A stretch of DNA of 40,895 bases from Chlamydiota bacterium (GTDB taxonomy: Bacteria; Chlamydiota; Chlamydiia; Chlamydiales; JAAKFQ01), in NCBI GenBank assembly GCA_011064725.1, contig JAAKFQ010000007.1, positions 1 through 40,895 of the forward strand, in the 5' to 3' direction. The translations under genes were made by a program, and so were the position numbers. Shown here piece after piece: positions 8,050-14,314 of this stretch (its first letter is position 1; every line of letters starts with the position of its first letter). The notes under the pieces are model-generated. The model ran no database searches and was not told the DNA's origin. It saw nothing but the letters and a program-made list of their open reading frames with translations.

Positions 8050-8281
8050 TGCTCGGAACAGGACTCGAACCTGCACGGGGTTGCCCCCAAGGGATTTTAA
8101 GTCGCTGCTCCCTCATTAAACCACAACGAACTAAATGATACAAGTATAAAAAAACCAACGGCTTAACTCTCCTTCAATTACGCCACCTTCATACCAACTA
8201 TGCCCCTTTTTTGCAGCCTAGTGCGTAAAATTTGCGTAATTGATCCACATTATCTATAGCTAGATTTGCGATATTTTTTTA
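8050..8281. repeat. tRNA-Leu 3'-half copy A plus adjoining element end
   Basis: The first 54 bases (8050-8103) are identical to the 3' half of the intact tRNA-Leu at 11848. After the anticodon arm the sequence leaves the tRNA and enters about 140 bases shared with copy B at 9579. Its last 77 bases (8205-8281) match the repeat at 3811. A tRNA 3' fragment joined to foreign DNA is the normal scar of site-specific integration into a tRNA gene. The fragment lacks the 5' half and cannot be a working tRNA. It fills most of the 333-base gap before cat. Confidence 0.85.
8139..8228 (+). pseudogene. Possible C-terminal remnant of a tyrosine recombinase
   Basis: A 29-codon open stretch between stops reads NGLTLLQLRHLHTNYAPF. 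It recalls the HxLRHTHAT box of phage-type integrases, with R and H spaced as in that motif. The equivalent part of copy B has an internal stop (LLQ, stop, RHLRANYAPFF). Position next to an attachment-like site supports the idea. The piece is short and degenerate, so the resemblance may be accidental. Confidence 0.3.
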
Positions 8282-8337
8282 CCTGATCCAAAATAGAATT
8301 GTGTATTAGCTTGTCTATGACTTATGCTCGGCTTAGT

Positions 8338-8991
8338 CTATGATACTTCATATTGAAATTTATTAATAATTTCTTGCAGCTCATTAACAAACCTCGATAT
8401 ATGAAATCCATCACAAACTGCATGATGAGCTTGGATAGACATTGGTAGCAATATTTTATCATTTTGCTCAAAATATTTTCCCATTGTAAATACTGGCAGT
8501 AAATAGTCAGCTCCTTTTAGTAAGTTCAAATTAAAGCCTGTGAAGGTAGTCCACGGAATACTTGAAATTGGGAATGTATTAGGTGGGGTATTAGGTTTTG
8601 GCGAAAACTGTTTTACATCACCATATTTTTGAGTATCGATTAAATAATTATTGTAAAACTCTGAAAAATCAAGGCTATATTCCGTCCAAATATTTGAAAA
8701 TGTTTCACTGTCCTTATGAAAAATAGTGTATTCAGGGTACATTAAGTCAAACACTCCTACATCACTTTTCTCATCAATAGCGGTGCGAAACTCCTTGTGC
8801 TTATTAACAATCGTAGCCAACAAGTAAACCATAGTTGGATATAACTTAATATTTTTCTTCTTTATTGTTTCAAGAAGGCTTGTTATTTCAAGGTTTACAG
8901 TCATACTGTAAGTACAAGGAACAGTATTTAAGTAATATTTAAAATATTCTTTTCGACTCCAGCTGTTCACTTCAATTAATTCAAACTTCAT
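8338..8991 (-). CDS. cat: Type A chloramphenicol O-acetyltransferase
   Basis: 217 residues, the normal size for a CAT monomer (active as a trimer). Acetyl-CoA-dependent O-acetylation at the 3-hydroxyl inactivates chloramphenicol. The signature HHAVCDG contains catalytic His190 and the structural Asp194. SWSRKEYF at the start, VPCTYSMTV, EFRTAI, WTTFTGFNLNL and GFHISRFVNELQEIIN follow the family throughout. From memory it is closer to clostridial CatP/CatD-type enzymes than to enterobacterial CatI. It is A/T-rich, has its own sigma70-type promoter and lies between two tRNA-Leu 3' fragments next to an IS remnant. All of this points to recent transfer. No key residue is missing. Confidence 0.93.
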   Translation of the reverse strand: MKFELIEVNSWSRKEYFKYYLNTVPCTYSMTVNLEITSLLETIKKKNIKLYPTMVYLLATIVNKHKEFRTAIDEKSDVGVFDLMYPEYTIFHKDSETFSNIWTEYSLDFSEFYNNYLIDTQKYGDVKQFSPKPNTPPNTFPISSIPWTTFTGFNLNLLKGADYLLPVFTMGKYFEQNDKILLPMSIQAHHAVCDGFHISRFVNELQEIINKFQYEVS

Positions 8992-9006
8992 ATTATTATC
9001 CTCAAA

Positions 9007-9086
9007 TTATATGGTAAGCTTTACCACAACACACATAACAAATATTCAATAGATTGTATCTTATTTAAGCAAATTATTAACGTCAA
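9007..9086 (-). promoter_or_regulatory. cat promoter and leader, with a nine-codon leader frame
   Basis: On the minus strand TTGACG (9081-9086) and TAAGAT (9058-9063) are 17 bases apart, a good sigma70-type promoter. The leader holds a nine-codon frame (MCVVVKLTI, 9007-9036) and a short perfect hairpin, GGTAA-GCT-TTACC (9013-9025). The cat start follows a GAGG site (9000-9003). Drug-inducible cat genes of Gram-positives use leader peptides, but here the hairpin does not cover the ribosome site. Attenuation is therefore doubtful. Confidence 0.5.
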
Positions 9087-9124
9087 TCACCATTGTACCA
9101 AAAAACAATTATAACTGGATGAAC

Positions 9125-9316
9125 CTATCCCTTTAACCTCTTCACCCAAAGCATAATCATGGCAAATGCTATAAATCCCTCCCAATAACACATTTTTCTT
9201 TCCCATCTAGTTTGAATTCTTCGGTATTTTCTCTTGATCCAAGCGAATGTCCTCTCTATCTTCCACCTACAGTTTGCTTTAGATGATCTCGAACTTGTTT
9301 TTATTGATGCAGGCAT
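9125..9316 (-). mobile_element. IS5-type transposase, C-terminal fragment
   Basis: 63 residues containing RWKIERTFAWIKRKYRRIQT and MCYWEGFIAFAMIMLWVKRL. This is the end of an IS4/IS5-superfamily DDE transposase, where the E of IERTFAW is the third catalytic acid. The D-D part is missing upstream and no terminal inverted repeat is evident. It is a dead remnant within the cat module. Confidence 0.8.
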
Positions 9317-9343
9317 CCATTTCGAGGAGATTTAATAACTATT

Positions 9344-9550
9344 ATGATGGAAAAGGGTATTCCTATCGTTGCCGCTCACGATACTAATCCTCCACTCTAC
9401 TCTCATAGATTTGATAAAGTTGTTATACCACCCCAATATAAAACTTTTCATTTCTCTAAGGGGGCTGATCTTACACTATGGGTGAAAAAAAATTGTCATG
9501 ATGTGATTCGTTGCCTAGAGAAAACTGATCATACTTCTCATACGCTTTAG
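9344..9550 (+). CDS. 68-residue hypothetical protein, probably a C-terminal fragment
   Basis: The frame reads MEKGIPIVAAHDTNPPLYSH then RFDKVVIPPQYKTFHFSKGA and TLWVKKN. Composition is that of a real soluble protein, and the frame is open a little upstream of the ATG (FRGDLITI), with GGAG near 9326. It looks like the tail of a longer enzyme cut where the IS fragment begins. I do not recognise the family. Confidence 0.35.
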   Translation: MMEKGIPIVAAHDTNPPLYSHRFDKVVIPPQYKTFHFSKGADLTLWVKKNCHDVIRCLEKTDHTSHTL

Positions 9551-9578
9551 AAGTAGAGTCGTAAATATTTAATCGCGA

Positions 9579-9769
9579 TGCTCGGAACAGGACTCGAACC
9601 TGCACGGGGTTGCCCCCAAGGGATTTTAAGTCCCAGCTCCCCTATTAAACCACAACGAACCAAATGATACAAGTATAAAAAAACCAACAGCTTAACTCTC
9701 CTTCAATGACGCCACCTTCGTGCCAACTATGCCCCTTTTTTCAGGCTAGTGCGTAAAATTTGCGTAATT
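9579..9769. repeat. tRNA-Leu 3'-half copy B plus adjoining element end
   Basis: Bases 9579-9634 equal the 3' half of tRNA-Leu. The next about 135 bases match copy A at 8104-8241 with few differences, including AAATGATACAAGTATAAAAA and the GCGTAAAATTTGCGTAATT motif. It then diverges into the ankyrin module instead of the ATCCACATT segment. Two such junctions in the same orientation imply two successive or tandem integrations at one tRNA. Confidence 0.85.
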
Positions 9770-9779
9770 TACCAAGGCC

Positions 9780-11054
9780 CTAATGAAGCACAGCATCATG
9801 CTTAATGAGTAACTTAATAATATCCTCATTTCCAATCTCACTAGCAAACTTCAGTGGATTATATTGATATTCATTATGATAAGTGAAATTTGGATCTGCA
9901 CCATATTCTAAGAGGAACTCAACAAATCTAACATTTTTAGTCTTAATAGATAATAATAAGGGATTTATTGGTTGTGCTAAACTGAATCGATTGATACTGG
10001 CACCATTATCCAAAAATAATTTTACCATATTAAGATTTTCATTTTCTAATGCTTTCTCGAATACATACATCCAATATCCTGGAATAATTGGCGAAAGATC
10101 AACCCCTCTTTGAATCAACAATTCAATCAAATCATCCCTATTCAAAGAAACAGCTTGGTAAACCGTATTCCCCCTTTTACAGGTGTCATTGCATATTCCT
10201 CCACCAGCATCAAGAATTTTGATTATTGTAGAGAGAGAAGCCCCATTTTGTATTGCTATAGACACTAAATGATAGTTATTGATTTCTCTTCTAGAATTAC
10301 AGGTACATCCTTTATCAATCAAGAACTCAGCTAGACTAAAGTCTTTCTGTCCAAGAGCACCATAAATACAACCCCAAGCGTTCGGCTGCCCCGATTGATT
10401 AATCTCATTTTTTTCTGGAAAGTCCCCTTGATAATTCAAAATACAATTAAGTATCTCTATTTTATTTTTATTTGGGATAGTTACAAATTCTTTAGAATCC
10501 TTCGAGGAAGAATAATTTGCTATAATCCATTCAATTCTCCCATTTATCACCATACGCACATGGTTCCATCGAATTTTAGGAGAAAAGATAAGTATTAGAT
10601 TTATCATATCTAAATTTCCAATTACTACAGCCATACAAAGAGCATCTAGCCATGATTCCTTACCATCTTTCGAATAAATGTAATTCGGATCTAAACCATT
10701 TTCTAAAAATATTTTTACTGCATGCAAATCATTCTGAAAAACTGCTTCATGTAGGGCGGGCCATTTATTAGTGTTTTTCAAGTATTTAAAATATAGATCA
10801 TGAAAATCTGCAACCTTCTCATATTCGAGTGAGGAATTATTCAACATTACATTGCTTATTTTTTCTATACTAAATACTCTTAAATTGTTTTGTAATTGGG
10901 TCTCTGCTTTTAATTGCTCAAGGACCACTTTATTGCCAAATTTAACGTTGTTGGTTTGCTCAAATAAATCAGTTAAAGCCAATGGTGAAATGTCATTATT
11001 AAGACTTGGGTCACTAGTAGTTATTTTTTCAAAATTAATGTTTTCAACAGACAT
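9780..11054 (-). CDS. Ankyrin-repeat protein, possible host-directed effector
   Basis: 424 residues. From about residue 97 there are degenerate ankyrin repeats: WPALHEAVFQNDLHAVKIFL, LVSIAIQNGASLSTIIKILD, NTVYQAVSLNRDDLIELLIQ and LKFASEIGNEDIIKLLIKHD. The NG-x-DPN, GADPN and GASIN turns are clear. The first 95 residues are not repeat-like and could carry a secretion signal, but none is evident. No membrane segment is seen. Ankyrin proteins of intracellular bacteria often bind host proteins, so an effector role is inferred. It lies between tRNA-Leu copy B and the intact tRNA-Leu and is AT-rich like its lipoprotein neighbour, suggesting a shared mobile module. Confidence 0.8.
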   Translation of the reverse strand: MSVENINFEKITTSDPSLNNDISPLALTDLFEQTNNVKFGNKVVLEQLKAETQLQNNLRVFSIEKISNVMLNNSSLEYEKVADFHDLYFKYLKNTNKWPALHEAVFQNDLHAVKIFLENGLDPNYIYSKDGKESWLDALCMAVVIGNLDMINLILIFSPKIRWNHVRMVINGRIEWIIANYSSSKDSKEFVTIPNKNKIEILNCILNYQGDFPEKNEINQSGQPNAWGCIYGALGQKDFSLAEFLIDKGCTCNSRREINNYHLVSIAIQNGASLSTIIKILDAGGGICNDTCKRGNTVYQAVSLNRDDLIELLIQRGVDLSPIIPGYWMYVFEKALENENLNMVKLFLDNGASINRFSLAQPINPLLLSIKTKNVRFVEFLLEYGADPNFTYHNEYQYNPLKFASEIGNEDIIKLLIKHDAVLH

Positions 11055-11093
11055 ATAATCTCCTCCTACACGTAGGCTTCTAATTCTTTTCCA

Positions 11094-11513
11094 TTAATGG
11101 TTATTAACATTGAAATTAATATCATAAATTTTTTTCTGAGCATCTTCCCAATCTCCTGCCTGTCCCCATCGAACCAACTCTCCATCACAGAAATAAAGCC
11201 AATATCTATTGGTTTCCCCATCTCCAATTAGTGGAGCTGTTATTCCAAAAGTTAATACCGTTAGGCCAATTTGAGCTCCAAGCTGTCTCCCACTAACACC
11301 TTCTTTTACCTTATATTCCCAAACTTCAATATTTTGACTGAATTTATTCTTAATTGCCCCTCTACGAATACCCTGGCCTAACTTTGAAGCTAATTGAGAC
11401 TTATTCATTCCTAATTCAATAACGTCTAATTCATTGGCACTAATATAGTGGTTAGCGCATCCGGTAAGTATGAGTAGAAAACAAAAACTACTTATGATAA
11501 CTCTAAATTTCAA
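11094..11513 (-). CDS. Small lipoprotein with a SmpA/OmlA (BamE)-like fold
   Basis: 139 residues with a lipoprotein signal peptide: basic start MKFR, hydrophobic core and lipobox LTGC, with Cys19 lipidated. The mature part has ELGMNKSQLASKLGQG, the helix-turn motif of BamE/OmlA-like domains, then VWEYKV and a Gly-rich hydrophobic hairpin (QIGLTVLTFGITAPLIG). It should be anchored in the inner or outer membrane, facing the periplasm. A BamE role is not implied; many unrelated small lipoproteins share this fold. It is upstream of the ankyrin gene, same strand, with a 39-base gap, so they may be cotranscribed. Confidence 0.7.
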   Translation of the reverse strand: MKFRVIISSFCFLLILTGCANHYISANELDVIELGMNKSQLASKLGQGIRRGAIKNKFSQNIEVWEYKVKEGVSGRQLGAQIGLTVLTFGITAPLIGDGETNRYWLYFCDGELVRWGQAGDWEDAQKKIYDINFNVNNH

Positions 11514-11847
11514 AATAAAAACCTATGATATAAATTCAATACAATATAATAACAGAATGGCAACTAATTAAACATGCTAAATAAATAGTTTACAATCTCA
11601 CATATAAAAGTAATATTTTATTTGCAATTTATAAATAACTTTATTTAAACAAAAAACATCTTGTGACATGAATCGCTCTATGAGTCTCAGCTGTCACTGA
11701 TGTCACAAATAAAATAACATTGCTTTAGAAAAATCAAAACTGATTTATGTGAGTTTAATATGGTCTAGTGCGTAAAAATTGTGTAAATTAAGAGTTTTTG
11801 AAAGCCAATGCGACAAGTGCATTTTTACGCATTTTTCTCTATGATAA
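11514..11847. other. AT-rich non-coding stretch next to tRNA-Leu
   Basis: 334 bases with no convincing gene. It should contain the promoter of the lipoprotein/ankyrin pair. A perfect inverted repeat TTGTGACAT ... ATGTCACAA (11661-11669 and 11700-11708) could be an operator or hairpin. At 11763-11789 a short copy of the CTAGTGCGTAAAAATTG motif appears, about 60 bases from the tRNA 3' end. Confidence 0.5.
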
Positions 11848-11930
11848 TGCTCGGAACAGGACTCGAACCTGCACGGGGTTGCCCCCAAGGGATTTTAAGT
11901 CCCTAGTGTCTACCATTCCACCATCCGAGC
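11848..11930 (-). tRNA. tRNA-Leu (anticodon UAA)
   Basis: Acceptor strands GCTCGGA and TCCGAGC pair fully, followed by discriminator A. The D arm includes GGTGGAATGGTAGACAC. The anticodon stem AGGGA/TCCCT carries loop CTTAAAA (anticodon TAA). The long variable arm TGGGGGCAACCCCG and T arm CAGG-TTCGAGT-CCTG are those of a class II leucine tRNA. CCA is not encoded. Its 3' half is duplicated at 8050 and 9579, so it acts as an integration site. Confidence 0.93.
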
Positions 11931-11939
11931 ACATTCAAC

Positions 11940-12536
11940 TTAAGATTCATTTTCTAGAGTTTCTTTTTTCGTCTCTTCGCCTTTTTCTTGAGGCTCTTTA
12001 GCCTCTAATTTCTTTTCCTTTTCGGGAAGAAGAATCTTTTTATAGCGAGAAATTGTCTCTGAAATCAATGTCGTAGGTGGTGGTACAAGCTTTTTCCTTT
12101 CTCTAGGCTTAGATTCTTTTGGCTCCGTTGCTTTTTTCGCTTCGGGCTTTTTTTGAAACTCTTTAGATTCAGATGTTTTTGCCTCTGGCTCTTGTTCTTT
12201 TTTCTTAGAACGGCGCTGCCTTTTTTTCTTTTGTGGATTGCCCTCTTGCTTTTTCTCTTCCTGTGATTTACCAATTTTAATCGATTGATCTAAAACAGTA
12301 CTTTTTATTGCCATTTTGACTTCACGTACCTCTAAGATTTCGTAATCACTAAAAGGTAATAAAAAAGCCTTTGGTTTTTCCAAAGAGCGAAGAAAATAAA
12401 GGTTGCCAATGGACACCACTTCCAAAGCTGTCACCATATGCTCGTCAGATCCGCCTTTAGTATTGCGCACAGCGAGCTTATGACCCTCTTTTGGTGTAAT
12501 AATCGTCTCAACGATCGGTTCTCTTGTAAAATGCAT
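11940..12536 (-). CDS. Conserved chlamydial protein with a Lys/Glu-rich tail
   Basis: About 198 residues. The N-terminal 75 form a folded part (MHFTREPIVETIITPKEGHK, then VTALEVVSIGNLYFLRSLEK, PFSDYEILEVRE). The rest is highly charged (KKKRQRRSKKKEQEPEAK, KKPEAKKATEPKESK) and probably disordered, possibly nucleic-acid binding. It lies beside gapA, as C. trachomatis CT504 does; homology to CT504 is inferred from position only. ATG 12536 is chosen because GGAAA lies upstream and the conserved part starts there. A longer start exists at 12548. Function unknown. Confidence 0.6.
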   Translation of the reverse strand: MHFTREPIVETIITPKEGHKLAVRNTKGGSDEHMVTALEVVSIGNLYFLRSLEKPKAFLLPFSDYEILEVREVKMAIKSTVLDQSIKIGKSQEEKKQEGNPQKKKRQRRSKKKEQEPEAKTSESKEFQKKPEAKKATEPKESKPRERKKLVPPPTTLISETISRYKKILLPEKEKKLEAKEPQEKGEETKKETLENES

Positions 12537-12618
12537 ATTTATTTCCATGTTTTTTTTACTGGCATACTCATTTTAAAAAGTTTTGCCTTTGCAAACAACA
12601 TTAAAATTTTTTTATTAT

Positions 12619-12778
12619 CTGAGGTTATACAGTAAATTCTGCTTAAGAGAAAGAGCGAAAAGGGTGAGATGCACGTATTGCGACAATATCCAACTCCATG
12701 AGAGTTGGGCGAGGAGCAATGCACCGCAGATCGACCTTTGCAGCCTTTCTATAAGTAGAAGTTGGTGTGTAACATCAG
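12619..12778. mobile_element. MITE-like element, family 1, copy 1 (160 bp)
   Basis: The left end CTGAGGTTATACAGTAA and the reverse complement of the right end, CTGATGTTACACACCAA, form an imperfect terminal inverted repeat. The interior aligns along its length with 30812-30970 read in reverse: AGTAAATTCTG near one end, GAGCGAAA, and a central hairpin CCAACTC-CATGA-GAGTTGG. No coding frame. It fills most of the gap between gapA and the Lys/Glu-rich gene and stops four bases short of gapA. Confidence 0.7.
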
Positions 12779-12781
12779 TGT

Positions 12782-13789
12782 TTAAGATTCTTTGGATTCA
12801 AAAAATTTGAGCATATCAAGAATTCTTTGACAATAGCCGACCTCATTATCATACCACGCAATGAGTTTGTAAAATTGGCTATTTAGCGCAATGCCGGCAT
12901 GGCGATCAAAGATCGCAGAATGAGTATTTCCAAGAAAATCTGAGGATACTAGAGGCTCTTCAGTATAGCCCAAAATCCCCTTAAGATGCGTCTGAGAAGC
13001 CTGTTTCATGACGTCGCAAATCTCTTCATAAGAGGTTTTTTTTGAAAGCTTGACTGTCAGATCGACAACAGAAACATCGATAGTAGGCACGCGAAAAGCC
13101 ATACCTGTAAGTTTTCCTTTGATTTCAGGAATACATTGAGAAACCGCTTTGGCAGCGCCTGTCGAAGCGGGAATAATATTGTAGCCAGCGGCTCTGCCGC
13201 CTCGGAGGTCCTTTTTAGAAGGACTGTCTAGCGTGGGTTGGGTGGGTGTGATCGCATGCACTGTGGTCATCAATCCTTCTTCAATGCCAAAGGCATCTAA
13301 AAGCACCTTTGTCATCGGAGCGAGACAGTTTGTTGTACAAGATGCATTGGATACAATCTGATCTTTTTTAGGGTCATATTGCGTGTGATTAACACCCATG
13401 ACGAGGGTCGGAATATCCCCTTTTCCAGGCGCAGAAATCAACACGCGTTTTGCTCCAGCCTGAATGTGCTTGTAGGCATGTTCATATGTGGTAAAATGGC
13501 CCGTGGATTCTACGACATAATCAATTTTTAGTTCTTTCCAGGGGAGCTCTTCAGGATTTCTCATAGAAAAAACTTGAATTTGTTTGCCATCAATAATGAG
13601 CGCATCATCCGTAGATTCTACTGTGCCTGTATACTTTCCATGAGTAGTGTCATATTTGATTAAATAGGCAAGATTACTTGCTGGGACAAGGTCATTGACA
13701 GCAACAATGTCAACATCCTTGCTTTGCATTGCTAAACGCAGCACATGACGGCCAATGCGGCCCACTCCATTAATTGCAATTCTTGGCAT
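12782..13789 (-). CDS. gapA: Glyceraldehyde-3-phosphate dehydrogenase
   Basis: 335 residues, standard length. The N-terminal NAD-binding motif [13 protein letters not shown] leads into the Rossmann domain. The active site [12 protein letters not shown] places the catalytic Cys at 151. Phosphate-site and C-terminal motifs [19 protein letters not shown] and [15 protein letters not shown] are intact. It oxidises glyceraldehyde 3-phosphate to 1,3-bisphosphoglycerate with NAD in cytoplasmic glycolysis. In Chlamydia gapA directly precedes rplQ; here two accessory genes come between. A MITE-like element lies just after its stop. Confidence 0.97.
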   Translation of the reverse strand: MPRIAINGVGRIGRHVLRLAMQSKDVDIVAVNDLVPASNLAYLIKYDTTHGKYTGTVESTDDALIIDGKQIQVFSMRNPEELPWKELKIDYVVESTGHFTTYEHAYKHIQAGAKRVLISAPGKGDIPTLVMGVNHTQYDPKKDQIVSNASCTTNCLAPMTKVLLDAFGIEEGLMTTVHAITPTQPTLDSPSKKDLRGGRAAGYNIIPASTGAAKAVSQCIPEIKGKLTGMAFRVPTIDVSVVDLTVKLSKKTSYEEICDVMKQASQTHLKGILGYTEEPLVSSDFLGNTHSAIFDRHAGIALNSQFYKLIAWYDNEVGYCQRILDMLKFFESKES

Positions 13790-13903
13790 ACCATTCAGTA
13801 TAAAAAGAAAAATTGGAAAATGTAAAGGAAATTTGAATAGAAAAACTTGTTCTTATCATCACCAAATGGTAGAATTGGGAGTATAATTTAAAGGAGGGAA
13901 GAT

Positions 13904-14314
13904 ATGACGACATCAATAGGTGAGTATTATTATATGTATGGAAGTGGAAGTAGCCCCAATAGAAGGATACAATTTTTTAAAGAAACAGAACATGCTCCAG
14001 AAACTGTATTTGCCGTTGTTGATGCAAAAGTTACCGGTAACTGGCAAAAAATATGTGAGGTTGCCGGACGTTTAATCAATGTTGAAATATCAAGCACTTC
14101 AGAAAAGATTTGCGCAATAAAGGCTGAACGTGCAGGTCATCCGTATACCCTTAAACCTGACAAAAAACTTTCCGAAATTGTCGATGATTTTCAAAAAGCA
14201 ATCCTCACATCTCTTGAACCTGAAGGAAACTGGAGAATTGGTATTACTAATGATATTGGAAATGATCCTCGTTTTGAAAAAGTTGCTCAGCTCAATATAT
14301 TTAATCCTTCTTAG
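13904..14314 (+). CDS. Hypothetical 136-residue protein
   Basis: The start is well supported by an AAAGGAGGGA ribosome site five bases before the ATG, one of the strongest in the window. The product (MTTSIGEYYYMYGSGSSPNR at its start) has no membrane segment or signal peptide and mixed alpha/beta composition, with repeated short charged segments (ICAIKAERAGHPYTLKPDKK). I do not recognise it. Its last 14 bases overlap the end of the opposite-strand metallopeptidase gene. The pair is inserted between gapA and rplQ, so it may be a lineage-specific partner or regulator of that neighbour. Confidence 0.6.
   Translation: MTTSIGEYYYMYGSGSSPNRRIQFFKETEHAPETVFAVVDAKVTGNWQKICEVAGRLINVEISSTSEKICAIKAERAGHPYTLKPDKKLSEIVDDFQKAILTSLEPEGNWRIGITNDIGNDPRFEKVAQLNIFNPS

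Noticed and set aside
8050-9634. The two tRNA-Leu 3' halves as additional tRNA genes
   Set aside because: Both lack the 5' half: no D arm or 5' acceptor strand can pair, so they are integration scars.
12619-12778. Family 1 element as a simple rho-independent terminator of gapA
   Set aside because: The hairpin is central, not followed by a U-run, and homologous sequence extends over 160 bases with inverted ends. A termination role is possible but does not explain the whole element.
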